From Bacteroidales bacterium UBA5621 (lineage in GTDB: Bacteria > Bacteroidota > Bacteroidia > Bacteroidales > VadinHA17): a stretch of 49,070 bases of DNA. The stretch lies in the NCBI GenBank assembly GCA_002424525.1, contig DIKJ01000198.1, positions 5,252-54,321 of the forward strand. Reading direction: 5' to 3'. The position numbers and the translations under genes were made by a program. Positions within the stretch are counted from its first letter, which is position 1; each line of letters opens with the position of its first letter. The notes under the pieces are model-generated. The model had not been told where the DNA came from, did no database searches, and saw only the letters and a list, made by a program, of their open reading frames with translations. Below, in pieces: positions 31,986 through 40,831 of this stretch.

Positions 31986-33179
31986 ATGGCAAAGCGGAAA
32001 ATTGTAACACTGCCGGGAGATGGCATCGGTAAAATAGTCCTTGCACAGGCGTTAAGGGTTCTCGAAGCGGCCGGCTTCAATGCCGATTTCCTGCATGGCG
32101 ACATAGGTTGGGAATTCTGGTGCAAGGAAGGTAATCCTTTGCCGCAAAGGACCCTTGACCTGATCGGAGAACATAAAATCGCACTCTTCGGTGCCATAAC
32201 ATCAAAACCCGCCGAGGAAGCAAATGCTGAGATAGATACCGGACTCAGGGACAAAGGATTCAAATACTCCAGTCCGATAGTAGGATTACGGCAGTATTAC
32301 AACCTCGACATATGCGTAAGACCATGCCGGTCATACAAGGGCAATCCTCTCAATTTCATACGAAGGGGAAAAGGCAGCACAATCGAGGAGCCTCTTGTTG
32401 ATGTTGTGATCTTTCGTCAGAATACAGAAGGACTCTATTCCGGTGTCGAATGGACAAATCCGCCTCCGCAGGTTTACCAGGCACTGATGACTCATCCGAA
32501 ATTTGCCCAAAATTATGGGAAGGTACCGCCGGAAGAATTATCAATTTCAACAAGAATTTTCACCAGGAAGGCAACAGAAAGGATCATCACAGCTGCCTTT
32601 GAACATGCCGTCAGCTACGGATATAAGTCGGTTACCCTGTGTGAGAAGCCGAATGTAATAAGGGAGACCTCTGGCCTTATGTGGAGGTTGGCGAAGGAGA
32701 TTCAGAAAAGAGAGTTTCCTGGCATTCAGCTTTACAATACAAATATTGATGCGCAGATGATGTGGCTGACGAAAAACCCCGAGAATTACGGTGTAATTGT
32801 TGCCGGGAACATGTTCGGGGATATTGTTTCAGACGCTTTTGCAGGACTGATCGGGGGACTGGGTTTCGCATGCAGTGCCCAGTTCTCGTCGGATGGCATC
32901 GCAGTGTTTGAACCAACGCACGGTTCAGCCCCCAAGTATGCAGATTATGATGTTCCCATTGTCAATCCTGTAGCAATGATCGAATCGGCATGCATGATGC
33001 TCGATTACATTGGTGAGACTGTTACTGCTTCCACAATAAGGAAAGCGATCGCCTCTGTGATTGAAGAGGGAAGGGTAAAGACCTACGATATGATGAAGCT
33101 CCCGGGCAGACCCGACGTGATTCAGAATGGTGCCGCATCGACTATTCAGATGACTGACGCCATCATATCGAAACTATAG
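31986..33179 (+). CDS. Isocitrate/isopropylmalate-family dehydrogenase, probably isocitrate dehydrogenase
   Basis: 397 residues from the ATG at 31986 (MAKRKIVTLPGDGIG, the family N-terminus); the 82 codons of open frame before it are repeat translation. Oxidative decarboxylation of a 2R,3S hydroxy-diacid with NAD(P). Seen: substrate-binding LRQYYNLDICVRPCRS, catalytic Tyr in FRQNTEGLYSGVEW, catalytic Lys in LCEKPNVIRETSGL, metal-binding Asp in NTNIDAQMMWL and VAGNMFGDIVSDAFAGLIGGLG, and cofactor loop FEPTHGSAPKYAD. Isocitrate is preferred over isopropylmalate because of the citrate-lyase neighbourhood, the RPCRS stretch and absence of leu genes, but the family also includes homoisocitrate and tartrate enzymes. 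An HD-domain protein follows after 19 nt. Confidence 0.8.
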   Translation: MAKRKIVTLPGDGIGKIVLAQALRVLEAAGFNADFLHGDIGWEFWCKEGNPLPQRTLDLIGEHKIALFGAITSKPAEEANAEIDTGLRDKGFKYSSPIVGLRQYYNLDICVRPCRSYKGNPLNFIRRGKGSTIEEPLVDVVIFRQNTEGLYSGVEWTNPPPQVYQALMTHPKFAQNYGKVPPEELSISTRIFTRKATERIITAAFEHAVSYGYKSVTLCEKPNVIRETSGLMWRLAKEIQKREFPGIQLYNTNIDAQMMWLTKNPENYGVIVAGNMFGDIVSDAFAGLIGGLGFACSAQFSSDGIAVFEPTHGSAPKYADYDVPIVNPVAMIESACMMLDYIGETVTASTIRKAIASVIEEGRVKTYDMMKLPGRPDVIQNGAASTIQMTDAIISKL

Positions 33180-33198
33180 TGATTTAAACCAGCATTCA

Positions 33199-33750
33199 AT
33201 GAAAGAGGAAATTAGAAAATTGTGGCCCGAGCTGGAATGGATCGGTAACACGGAACTGAGAGAGAAAACAGCCGCAACATGGGAAAAAGCTTTGGAAAGA
33301 AGCGTACTTACCGCGGACGACCTTAACCGGATCCCCTTTACATTATTGTGCGGGCCTGATCTGAAAGTAAGCTTCATGGCTCACAAGAGATGTGTTGTGC
33401 ATATAGCGAAGGAGAGTGGTGAGAAGATCAACTCTTTTTTCAGGGATGATCTGCCGGTCAATATGGATGTGCTTATCTCCGGTGCCATCCTTGCCGATGT
33501 TGGCAAATTGCTTGAATATGAGCTGAATGAGGAGGGAAGAGCTGTTCAGGGAAAATACGGGTATTATCTGAGGCATCCTTTTTCGGGTGTCTCCCTGGCA
33601 GAGGAGTGCGGTGTGCCGCCGGAGGTGTGTCACATCATTGCCGCCCATGCTCACGAAGGGGAGCTCGTGAAACGCACCACGGAAGCATATATAGTGCACC
33701 ACGCCGATTTCATGACCTTCCTCCCTTTCAAGAGCAGGCTGATCGTCTGA
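33199..33750 (+). CDS. HD-domain-like protein with altered metal site
   Basis: 183 residues, cytosolic. The pattern of the HD phosphohydrolase fold is visible: His62 or His68 (MAHKRCVVHIA), then ILADVGKLLEYE where LHDVGKL would be expected, so the eponymous His is Ala99 while Asp100 remains; His126 (RHPFSGVSLAEECGVPPEV), His150/His152 (AAHAHEGE) and Asp170 (VHHADFMTF) follow. Normal HD proteins hydrolyse phosphoesters such as nucleotides or cyclic dinucleotides. With the HD pair broken, it may bind a single metal, be inactive, or use neighbouring histidines. It is 19 nt after the dehydrogenase gene and likely co-transcribed. Confidence 0.75.
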   Translation: MKEEIRKLWPELEWIGNTELREKTAATWEKALERSVLTADDLNRIPFTLLCGPDLKVSFMAHKRCVVHIAKESGEKINSFFRDDLPVNMDVLISGAILADVGKLLEYELNEEGRAVQGKYGYYLRHPFSGVSLAEECGVPPEVCHIIAAHAHEGELVKRTTEAYIVHHADFMTFLPFKSRLIV

Positions 33751-33764
33751 AAACAGAATCGCGG

Positions 33765-35579
33765 TTACTTGCCGGTCTCGCCTGATGATGCTACGGGATC
33801 AAGCATTGCCTTGCGGACATTTTCCACTCCCATCTTGTTTACTTTCCTGTCGTATGTCATCAGACCGTTGGTCTCTGTCTCCACATCGGTGGTTTGTGTA
33901 TAGACTGAAGCACTGAGACCATTCTCCCTGACAAACTGATTTACTAGATTGTAGTAGCTTTTATACCTTTCAAGCAGTTGAGCCTCATCATCCATAGTAC
34001 GGTATCCCCAGTTTTTCTGTTCCCAGGTATGTCCCTGAACGGGTAAGCCGAGGCCGCCGAACTCCCCGAGGACGATAGCCCTGTTCTCCTCAGCCGGCGG
34101 AACAACAGGGTCAGGGTAATTATGAACATCATTCATGTCACCCGTTCCGCGGTCGGTCCATCCCGAAGCGCTGTTGACAAGTCTCGTGGGATCATAATCC
34201 TTTATCAGATCGGTAATCCTTTCCGTATCGAACTGGCCCCATCCTTCATTGAACGGAACCCAGACAATGATTGAAGGGTTATTGTATTTAGTCTCAATCA
34301 TCCGTTTGAGCTCATACTCAAATTGCCAGGCCGATTCTTCAGATCTCTCAATATCGGGCATGGTCCTGCGGATATAGCTGTCGCCGCTTGGCATATCCTG
34401 CCACACAAGAATACCTAGTTTATCGCACCAATAATAGAAAAGACGGTTTTCAACCTTCACATGTTTCCGCAACATATTGAATCCCATCTTCTTCGTCATC
34501 TCAATATCATAAACCATTGCTTCAAGAGAGGGGGGAGTGTAAATCCCGTCGGGCCAGAATCCCTGATCGAGAGGGCCGTTCTGCCAGACGAACCGGTTGT
34601 TGAGAAGTAACCGGGTAAAATCATCTCCCTCTTTCCCCAGCGATATCTTCCTTATTCCTGTGTATGAGGAGATATTGTCCAGAACCTTTTTCCCGTCTTT
34701 CAGCTCTATCGACAAATCATAGAGAAAAGGATTTTCGGGGGTCCAGAGTACCGGATCATCTACTTTTATCACGATTTCCCGTGCCGGAGTACCGGTTGCA
34801 GTGCCGATACTGATGCCATCTTTCTTCAACGCTACCGTTATCTCTTTCCCGTCAGCATTGACGGCTTCGGTTTTTATTGTAACTGTCCCGTTGTCTGCAT
34901 CGGTTACTATACGGAAAGAAGAGATATATGCATCATTTACCGGTTCTATCCAGACCGTCTGCCAGATGCCTGTAGTCGGAGTGTACCATATGCCCGAAGG
35001 CTTGGCAACCTGTTTACCTCGGGGCTGTGTTCCGGTGCTGGTGGGATCCCAGACGCAAACGAGCAGTTCATGAGTTTTTTCTCTGCCCAGCAGTTCTGAA
35101 ATATCAAAAGAAAACGGATCATAACCACCCCTGTGTATCCCGGCTTCATTCCCGTCGACCCAAACCCTCGTTTCCCAGTCGCATGCTTCAAAATTGAGAA
35201 GGATACGTTTCTTTTTCCATGATCCGGGCAGGGAAAATGAGGTTTTGTACCAGAGGCTCTCATTTTCAGTCACCCTTTTCTTCACGCCGGAAAGAGCCGA
35301 TTCCACCGGGTAGGGTACAAGTATCTCACCGTCCCAGGCATCAGGTCTTGTATCTTTCGTTGTTATTGCATACTGCCACAGACCATTCAGATTGATCCAC
35401 TCCTTTCTTTCCATCCCTGGTCTCGGATACTCCGGCCACGGCCTGAGAGGATCCACTTGTATGGCCCATTCACTAAGGATTGGATTATCAGCTATCTTCC
35501 AGCTGATCTCTTTTTTTTCTGCACAGGAAAAAAGAAGGAAAAATGTGGCGAGAAAAATTGCTTGTTTAATACGTTTCAT
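33765..35579 (-). CDS. Glycoside hydrolase family 2 lipoprotein (beta-galactosidase/beta-glucuronidase-like)
   Basis: 604 residues. Lipoprotein signal with lipobox LFSC (Cys19), so anchored to an envelope membrane or displayed on the surface. GH2 architecture: N-terminal sugar-binding jelly roll (about 55-215; WINLNGLWQY, VPYPVESALSG, VDGNEAGIHRGGYDPFSFDI), Ig-like domain (about 215-315) and TIM barrel (about 320-600). Catalytic acid/base Glu445 (VPFNEGWGQFD) and nucleophile Glu506 (VLGEFGGLG) are in place. The short length (no C-terminal accessory domains) and RKHVKVENRLFYYWCDKLGILVWQD resemble the many polysaccharide-degrading GH2s of Bacteroidetes. No SusC/SusD genes lie nearby; it is 26 nt downstream of the acyl-CoA ligase. 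Substrate not predictable. Confidence 0.9.
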   Translation of the reverse strand: MKRIKQAIFLATFFLLFSCAEKKEISWKIADNPILSEWAIQVDPLRPWPEYPRPGMERKEWINLNGLWQYAITTKDTRPDAWDGEILVPYPVESALSGVKKRVTENESLWYKTSFSLPGSWKKKRILLNFEACDWETRVWVDGNEAGIHRGGYDPFSFDISELLGREKTHELLVCVWDPTSTGTQPRGKQVAKPSGIWYTPTTGIWQTVWIEPVNDAYISSFRIVTDADNGTVTIKTEAVNADGKEITVALKKDGISIGTATGTPAREIVIKVDDPVLWTPENPFLYDLSIELKDGKKVLDNISSYTGIRKISLGKEGDDFTRLLLNNRFVWQNGPLDQGFWPDGIYTPPSLEAMVYDIEMTKKMGFNMLRKHVKVENRLFYYWCDKLGILVWQDMPSGDSYIRRTMPDIERSEESAWQFEYELKRMIETKYNNPSIIVWVPFNEGWGQFDTERITDLIKDYDPTRLVNSASGWTDRGTGDMNDVHNYPDPVVPPAEENRAIVLGEFGGLGLPVQGHTWEQKNWGYRTMDDEAQLLERYKSYYNLVNQFVRENGLSASVYTQTTDVETETNGLMTYDRKVNKMGVENVRKAMLDPVASSGETGK

Positions 35580-35605
35580 ATCCCGGATAATTTTAGTTTG
35601 CGAGT

Positions 35606-37519
35606 TTAGCCAAGTTTCATTTTTTCAACCTCTTCGATGTTTCGTTCGTTCGAGACGGCCTTGGCATCGGGTGTGTAGAGATACTCAATGAGCTCCTGGT
35701 ATTTATCCATTATTTTTCCACGGACAATTTTCATTGTGGAGTTCATTAGTCCGTTCTCTTCGGTGAAACCCTGTTCAAGTATTCCGATGGCCACCGGCAG
35801 CCATCGTTGAGGGAACATCCGGCTGTATTTGCCGTTTGACCGGTATTCGTTCACTTCATTCTCGAGCAGCATAAGCACCGCTCTCTTACCTTCGTCTGAC
35901 TGTGCTGTCAGGCTTCTTTCCTCGAGGTAGACCTTAAGGGCATGCTGGTTGGGAACGACGATTGCCACCGTGTATGGTTTCTGGTTATTGTAAAGCATGC
36001 ACTGATCAATATATTTTGACTGGCCCGCGATGGCCTCCTCGATACCCTCCGGACTGAATTTCTCACCGTCGTCAGCTATCAGGAGGCTTTTGAAACGGCC
36101 GAGGACGTAGAGGAAACCATCCGCGCTCATATAACCCATATCGCCGGTGTAGAGCCACCCATCTCTTATCGCCTCTTTTGTGGCTGATTCATTCTTCCAG
36201 TATCCGTGCATAACGTTTCCGCCCCTGATAACTATCTCTCCCTTCTGTCCGACCGGCACTTCGTTGCCGTTGTCGTCACAGATCTTAAGATCCATGTTGT
36301 TGACCAGGACGCCCGAAGATCCCAGTTTATGGCGGCTTGATGAGTTTGAGGAGATAACGGGAGATGCCTCGGTAAGGCCATAGCCCTGGTACATTGGTAT
36401 TCCAAGGGCATAAAAGAACCTTTGAAGTTCAAGTTCAAGCAGAGCCCCACCTCCAATAAAATAGTCAAGTTCCCCGCCATATGCTTCGCGTATTTTGCTG
36501 AATAAGATATTGTCGTAAAGTTTTAATAAAGGTTCTTTGATCTTCTGCAGCCCCTGGCCTTTGTTCCATCCCTCCTTATTATAGGAATATGATATTTTAA
36601 GGGCATGATTGAAAAGCAGTTCTATGATCCTGCCTTTTTCCCTGATCCCCTTTTCTATATTCTTACGGAAATTCTTTGCAATTGCCGGCACACTCATAAG
36701 GAGGTTTGGTTTGATCTCCTTCAGGCATACGGGGAGGTTTCTCAGGGTTTCCATTGGTGTCCTGCCTGTTTTTACCGAGGCTATGCTGGCCCCTTTTCCC
36801 ATAAAGGCAAAAATGCCGCAGGTGTGTCCGAACGAATGATCCCATGGCAGTATAAGCAGGGTTTTGTAGAATGAAGGGATATCCATCAGGCTATATGCCT
36901 GGTAGACGTTTGTGACATAGTTCCCATGAGTCAGAATAATACCCTTGGGGTCGGCAGTAGTGCCTGATGTATAACAGATATTGGCAAAATCCGCAGGGGT
37001 GATGCTGTTAAATGTTTTTTCAAAGAGGGACATATTTTCAGATGATTCCAGCCACTCCCTTCCTGTTTTCCTCACCTCGTTGAAATGAATCTCGTTGGGC
37101 TCATACTCCTCCTGAGTGTCAAAATGGATGATTTTCTCTATTGTGGGGCAACTTCCAATGATGTCGGCAAGCTTCTGAGCCTGAATGCTTGATGTCAGAA
37201 TCATCTTTGCTTCAGAATGGTTGATCCTGAATTTGATCTCCTCGGGTTGCAGTTTCGATGAGAGTGGCACATTCACGGCACCAGCGTAAAGAATGCCAAG
37301 TTCCCCTATGACCCAGCTGTTACGGCCTTCGGATATAAGACAGAGCCTGTCCCCTTTTTTTATTCCCAGTTTAATCAGACCTGCCGAAAACTCACAGACC
37401 TGTTTCCTGGTTTCTCTGTAGGTCGTTCCCTCGTACCTGTCGTTTGGTTTCTCCCACAGGTACACGTTGCTGCTGAACTTATCAACACTCTCCTCGAAGA
37501 ATTGTATCAGGGATTTCAT
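35606..37519 (-). CDS. Long-chain fatty-acid--CoA ligase (AMP-binding)
   Basis: 637 residues, in the size range of FadD15-type ligases. Activates fatty acids to acyl-CoA through an acyl-adenylate. Motifs: the P-loop ICYTSGTTADPKGIILTHGN (about 183-202), YQGYGLTEASPVIS (A5), YTGDMGYMSADGFLYVLGRFKSLLIADDGEKFSPEGIEE (A7-A8) and a C-terminal lid carrying the A10 lysine region NGLMNSTMKIVRGKIMDKY. No signal peptide; peripheral at the inner membrane is usual. A TAAATTTA sequence (37533-37540, minus strand, one mismatch to the -7 box) with TTG 21 nt upstream may be its promoter. The GH2 gene follows. Confidence 0.93.
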   Translation of the reverse strand: MKSLIQFFEESVDKFSSNVYLWEKPNDRYEGTTYRETRKQVCEFSAGLIKLGIKKGDRLCLISEGRNSWVIGELGILYAGAVNVPLSSKLQPEEIKFRINHSEAKMILTSSIQAQKLADIIGSCPTIEKIIHFDTQEEYEPNEIHFNEVRKTGREWLESSENMSLFEKTFNSITPADFANICYTSGTTADPKGIILTHGNYVTNVYQAYSLMDIPSFYKTLLILPWDHSFGHTCGIFAFMGKGASIASVKTGRTPMETLRNLPVCLKEIKPNLLMSVPAIAKNFRKNIEKGIREKGRIIELLFNHALKISYSYNKEGWNKGQGLQKIKEPLLKLYDNILFSKIREAYGGELDYFIGGGALLELELQRFFYALGIPMYQGYGLTEASPVISSNSSSRHKLGSSGVLVNNMDLKICDDNGNEVPVGQKGEIVIRGGNVMHGYWKNESATKEAIRDGWLYTGDMGYMSADGFLYVLGRFKSLLIADDGEKFSPEGIEEAIAGQSKYIDQCMLYNNQKPYTVAIVVPNQHALKVYLEERSLTAQSDEGKRAVLMLLENEVNEYRSNGKYSRMFPQRWLPVAIGILEQGFTEENGLMNSTMKIVRGKIMDKYQELIEYLYTPDAKAVSNERNIEEVEKMKLG

Positions 37520-37605
37520 AGGTCAGATTTTTTAAATTTACCGATTTTTCAGCCGAATATACAAAATCCGTCTGATCTTCTAAGATAAGATTACTTTTAA
37601 TATCA

Positions 37606-37637
37606 TTTGTTTTCCTCCCTTAAAATTGGTATCTTTG
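37606..37637 (+). promoter_or_regulatory. Bacteroidetes-type promoter for the SPOR lipoprotein gene
   Basis: TTTG at 37606-37609 and TATCTTTG at 37630-37637 match both the -33 (TTTG) and -7 (TAnnTTTG) consensus elements, with a 20-nt spacer. Expected start of transcription near 37645, giving a leader of about 50 nt before the ATG at 37698. It is the best promoter match in the window. Confidence 0.65.
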
Positions 37638-37697
37638 ATAGTCAGACCATGCCACAGGCTAAAACAGAAACGCTGTAAAATTTATAATTAATTTATT

Positions 37698-38180
37698 ATG
37701 AGACATTTACTAGCACTTGTTTTATTATCGATAATTACCCTCCTCCCTTCCTGCAAATTCATAAAGGAAAAAGGATGGTTTGGAGCAGGGAAAAAAGCCA
37801 GGCAGTTTGAGATGTTAAAAGCCCGGCAGGACAGTATAAGGGTAACTGATTCCCTGAAAAGAATGGAAAACCGTTTGCGAGCGGTTGAACAGGCAAGAAT
37901 TGACTCGGTAAGGCTGGCGGAAGAGGAGAAGCAGTCGTGGGAGAACAGGTACAGGTACAACCTGATCGTGGGCAGCTTTATCACGCCTGAATATGCAAGG
38001 GACTGGGCTGAAGAATATCTGAAAATGGGATACAGTGAAACGAGGATCATTAAGATGGAAGGGACCGGCTTTGAGCTGGTGTCGGCCGAGGCTCATGTAA
38101 ATTACAACAGGGCCATTTCACGGCTTCACCAGTACCTCGATACTGTCAATATCGATACCTGGCTGTACATTCTAAGGTAA
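37698..38180 (+). CDS. Lipoprotein with coiled coil and SPOR-like domain
   Basis: 160 residues. Signal peptide RHLLALVLLSIITLLPSC with lipobox LPSC (Cys19). A charged helical segment (about 35-85; KARQFEMLKARQDSIRVTDSLKRMENRLRAVEQARIDSV, too regular for globular packing) probably forms a coiled coil. The last 75 residues (YNLIVGSFITPEYARDWAEEYLKMGYSETRIIKMEG...LDTVNIDTWLYIL) follow the SPOR pattern of beta-alpha-beta repeats beginning with a Val-Gly-Ser-Phe strand. SPOR domains bind denuded glycan strands of septal peptidoglycan, so an envelope or division role is likely. It stands alone, convergent with purA (10-nt gap). Confidence 0.8.
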   Translation: MRHLLALVLLSIITLLPSCKFIKEKGWFGAGKKARQFEMLKARQDSIRVTDSLKRMENRLRAVEQARIDSVRLAEEEKQSWENRYRYNLIVGSFITPEYARDWAEEYLKMGYSETRIIKMEGTGFELVSAEAHVNYNRAISRLHQYLDTVNIDTWLYILR

Positions 38181-38190
38181 AAGAATCTGA

Positions 38191-39453
38191 TTAACGGAAA
38201 ATTGTCTCCCGGCGATCGGGTCCGACGGAGATTAACCTTACGGGGATACCAGTTTCCTTCTCAATAAATTCAATATAGCTTTTAAGGTTACGGGGGAGTG
38301 CGTCGAATTTCCTGATTCCGGAAATATCTTCCTGCCATCCGGGCAACTCCTTATACAGAGGTTCAACAAGAGAATTATTATGGAATGGCAGTTCAGCGGA
38401 CAACTCCCCGTCGACCTTATAAGCAGTGCAAACCTTTATTGTACCGAAGCCTGACAATACATCGGGTTTGGTCATGAAAAGCTGTGTAACTCCGTTTATC
38501 ATTATGGCAAATTTCAGGGCAGGGAGATCGAGCCAGCCGCATCTTCTCGGCCGCCCTGTGGTGGATCCGAACTCGCAGCCCTTTTTCCGCAGCATTTCAC
38601 CGGTCTCGTCTGTCAGTTCGGTAGGGAAGGGGCCGCTTCCGACCCTGGTGCAGTAGGCCTTGAATATTCCAAATACTTCACCGGTCTTTCGCGGAGGTAC
38701 CCCGAGTCCGGTACAGGCTCCGGCACTTATTGTATTTGAAGAGGTAACATACGGGTATGAACCGAAATCAAGGTCAAGAAGTGTTCCCTGGGCACCTTCG
38801 GCAAGTATCTTTTTGCCCTCGCTTATATGTCTGTTGATAAGGTACTCGGTGTTTATTATCCTGAATTTTTTCAGCATCGCGATCCCTTCAAACCAGCCTG
38901 CCTCATATTCCCTGAGATTGAAAGCGAACGAATAATTGCCAAGAATTTTCAGGTGATCCCTGACATGTTCTTCGTACATCTTCCTGAAATCGTCATGCAG
39001 TATATCACCTGCCCTCAGTCCGTTGCGGGCTGATTTATCTGTGTAGGCAGGTCCTATGCCCTTTAGTGTCGATCCTATTTTAAGGTTGCCCTTATGATTC
39101 TCGTACGCAGTGTCAAGTATCCTGTGGGTGGGCAGAATAAGGTTTGCCCTGGTTGAGATAATAAGTCTTTGTGCCAGCTCTTCCACTGGTGGCCCCAGCT
39201 CTTCAATCTCCCTCCTGAATACAGCAGGGTCGAGAACAACACCGTTGCCAATGATATTCAGTTTATCGGGATGAAAGATGCCTGAAGGTATCAGATGCAG
39301 GATGTGCTTGACATTATTGAATTCAAGGGAGTGTCCGGCATTGGGACCGCCCTGGAAACGGGCTATGACATCATAATCAGGGCTCAGTGCGTCCACAATC
39401 TTCCCCTTACCCTCATCGCCCCATTGGAGGCCTAATAGTATGTCCATGCTCAT
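38191..39453 (-). CDS. purA: Adenylosuccinate synthetase
   Basis: 420 residues, normal length. Condenses IMP and aspartate with GTP to adenylosuccinate, the first committed step to AMP. N-terminal DILLGLQWGDEGKGKIVDAL (P-loop with catalytic Asp), RFQGGPNAGHSLEF (catalytic His), KGIGPAYTDKSARNGLR, EGAQGTLLDLDFGSYPYVTSSNT and GFGTIKVCTAYK are all present; GSTTGRPRRCGWLD contains the substrate-binding arginines. ATG at 39453 or 39447 (MSMDILL) are equally possible. Divergent from the next gene across about 200 nt. Confidence 0.96.
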   Translation of the reverse strand: MSMDILLGLQWGDEGKGKIVDALSPDYDVIARFQGGPNAGHSLEFNNVKHILHLIPSGIFHPDKLNIIGNGVVLDPAVFRREIEELGPPVEELAQRLIISTRANLILPTHRILDTAYENHKGNLKIGSTLKGIGPAYTDKSARNGLRAGDILHDDFRKMYEEHVRDHLKILGNYSFAFNLREYEAGWFEGIAMLKKFRIINTEYLINRHISEGKKILAEGAQGTLLDLDFGSYPYVTSSNTISAGACTGLGVPPRKTGEVFGIFKAYCTRVGSGPFPTELTDETGEMLRKKGCEFGSTTGRPRRCGWLDLPALKFAIMINGVTQLFMTKPDVLSGFGTIKVCTAYKVDGELSAELPFHNNSLVEPLYKELPGWQEDISGIRKFDALPRNLKSYIEFIEKETGIPVRLISVGPDRRETIFR

Positions 39454-39517
39454 AAGGCAGAAATATCAGCTTGTTAAATCAGATTACAAGTTACAAAATA
39501 AAATTACCGGACATAAC

Positions 39518-39539
39518 GTTGATAATAGATTGTTGATAA
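39518..39539. repeat. Direct repeat GTTGATAA in the purA upstream region
   Basis: Two identical octamers (39518-39525 and 39532-39539) start 14 nt apart, 65-86 nt upstream of the purA ATG. A related TGTTAATAA lies at about 39580. Possible regulator sites for purA or its divergent neighbour; too short to be sure. Confidence 0.3.
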
Positions 39540-39618
39540 CTGGCAGAGAATGGCACTATTTGTGAATAAAGGATTTTGTTTGTTAATAAATTGAGGATTC
39601 CGGCTTTTATCTATAAAG

Positions 39619-39626
39619 TAAATTTG
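39619..39626 (+). promoter_or_regulatory. Putative -7 box upstream of the small outer-membrane protein gene
   Basis: TAAATTTG, exact -7 consensus, 25 nt before the ATG at 39651. A TTG at 39591-39593 is 25 nt upstream, slightly beyond the usual 17-23 spacing. Confidence 0.45.
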
Positions 39627-39650
39627 AATTTATTTAAAAGATCATCAACT

Positions 39651-40298
39651 ATGAAAAAGACATCTCTGTTAATCATTATCGGACTCGCGCTGATGCTGAC
39701 GGCTGTCCCGGTTTCAGCACAGGGAACCGGAGGGGAAAAAGAGTATAGATTTACGATTAAGACCAATCCCCTGGCAGCTCTCGGCGGTCCTTTCTGGGTA
39801 GTCGTAATTCCTGTAACCGGTGAATATAAGGTACTTTTCGAGGCTGCTGTTGCCGAAAAGTCCTCAGTTCAGGTAGGAGTAAGTTATATCGGTCCGAGTA
39901 TCCTGCTCAATCTTGATGAACTTACCGGCGACGAGGGCGAGATATCCGGCTTAAAAACGAGTGGTTATAGAGGACAGGGAATGTTCAGGTATTTTATAAG
40001 CCGTGATCTGCCGGCCCCTGAGGGGTTTTATCTCGGGCCTCACGTTTCATATGCAACTGCTACTATCAAGAGCAAGGATAATGCGGAGGACAATATCAAG
40101 GCATCCAAGGTCAACCTGAATGCGGTTGTAGGCTATCAGCTTATAACATCAGGTGGGTTTACACTCGATATTTTTACTGGAATGGGCTTTGTATCAAGGA
40201 AATGGGATATTTCAGGATCTGATTTTGATAACGACATGTTCAAGAACAGGACCAGTGTTACAATTCCTTTTGGCTTCTCTTTCGGTTACGCTTTCTGA
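39651..40298 (+). CDS. Small outer-membrane beta-barrel protein (DUF3575-like)
   Basis: 215 residues from the ATG at 39651, where a proper signal peptide begins (KKTSLLIIIGLALMLTAVPVSAQG); the frame extends 25 codons upstream without a credible start. The mature protein starts with a strand TIKTNPLAALGGPFWVVVIPVTGEYKVLFE similar to the opening of DUF3575 barrels (TNPL...), and continues as eight or so amphipathic strands ending in TSVTIPFGFSFGYAF, with a terminal Phe as for outer-membrane insertion. No enzymatic motif. The family name is a tentative match; an uncharacterised OmpA/OmpW-like small barrel is equally possible. Confidence 0.75.
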   Translation: MKKTSLLIIIGLALMLTAVPVSAQGTGGEKEYRFTIKTNPLAALGGPFWVVVIPVTGEYKVLFEAAVAEKSSVQVGVSYIGPSILLNLDELTGDEGEISGLKTSGYRGQGMFRYFISRDLPAPEGFYLGPHVSYATATIKSKDNAEDNIKASKVNLNAVVGYQLITSGGFTLDIFTGMGFVSRKWDISGSDFDNDMFKNRTSVTIPFGFSFGYAF

Positions 40299-40310
40299 CA
40301 GGAGGCAGCG

Positions 40311-40763
40311 TTATTCATTATTCTTAGGCTCCTTTACAGATCCATAAATATATAAGGAGTGGTGTGCGGGTACAAAATTGTGCAGGTCGCAGGCTGTACG
40401 AATGATCTCCTGTATCCTTGGATCGCAGAACTCAAAAACCTCTCCTGATTCAATATCGACAAGGTGGTCGTGCTGACTGCACTGGTAGGCTTTCTCAAAT
40501 TGCCCAGTGTTTTTGCCAAACTGATGTCTGACAGCAAGACCGCAATTCAGCAAAAGATCAATGGTATTGTAGAGCGTTGCCCGGCTGACCCTGTAGTTGT
40601 TATTCTTCATCATGACAAAGAGTGATTCAATGTCGAAGTGTCCCTCGTGTGAGTATATCTCATCAAGAATTGCAAACCTTTCCGGAGTCTTCCGGTGTCC
40701 GTTTTTCTCAAGGTACTCAGCGAATATTTTCCTGACAGTATCTTTTGTTTTATTGGTATTCAT
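40311..40763 (-). CDS. Fur-family metal-responsive transcriptional regulator
   Basis: 150 residues. Winged-helix N-terminal domain with [53 protein letters not shown], the recognition helix signature of Fur/PerR/Zur proteins. The C-terminal domain has the sensory motif [20 protein letters not shown] (His98, His100) and [15 protein letters not shown] HHS. The first CxxC that normally binds structural zinc (HLICxxCG) is replaced by VDIESG, so that site is absent. Subtype (iron, peroxide, zinc) cannot be decided. A -7 box is 25 nt upstream. It is convergent with the small outer-membrane protein gene (12 nt) and downstream of relA. Confidence 0.9.
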   Translation of the reverse strand: MNTNKTKDTVRKIFAEYLEKNGHRKTPERFAILDEIYSHEGHFDIESLFVMMKNNNYRVSRATLYNTIDLLLNCGLAVRHQFGKNTGQFEKAYQCSQHDHLVDIESGEVFEFCDPRIQEIIRTACDLHNFVPAHHSLYIYGSVKEPKNNE

Positions 40764-40787
40764 ATCCGGACTAATTTTTGATCAGAA

Positions 40788-40795
40788 CAAAAATA
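40788..40795 (-). promoter_or_regulatory. Putative -7 box of the Fur-family gene
   Basis: Minus strand TATTTTTG, exact -7 consensus, 25 nt before the ATG at 40763. The flanking sequence TTTTTGTTCTGATCAAAAATT contains a partial inverted repeat that could be an autoregulatory site. No -33 TTG at the right distance. Confidence 0.4.
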
Positions 40796-40831
40796 TCTCT
40801 TTTTCAGGATAAAGTGGAGTGAGTTACAAAA

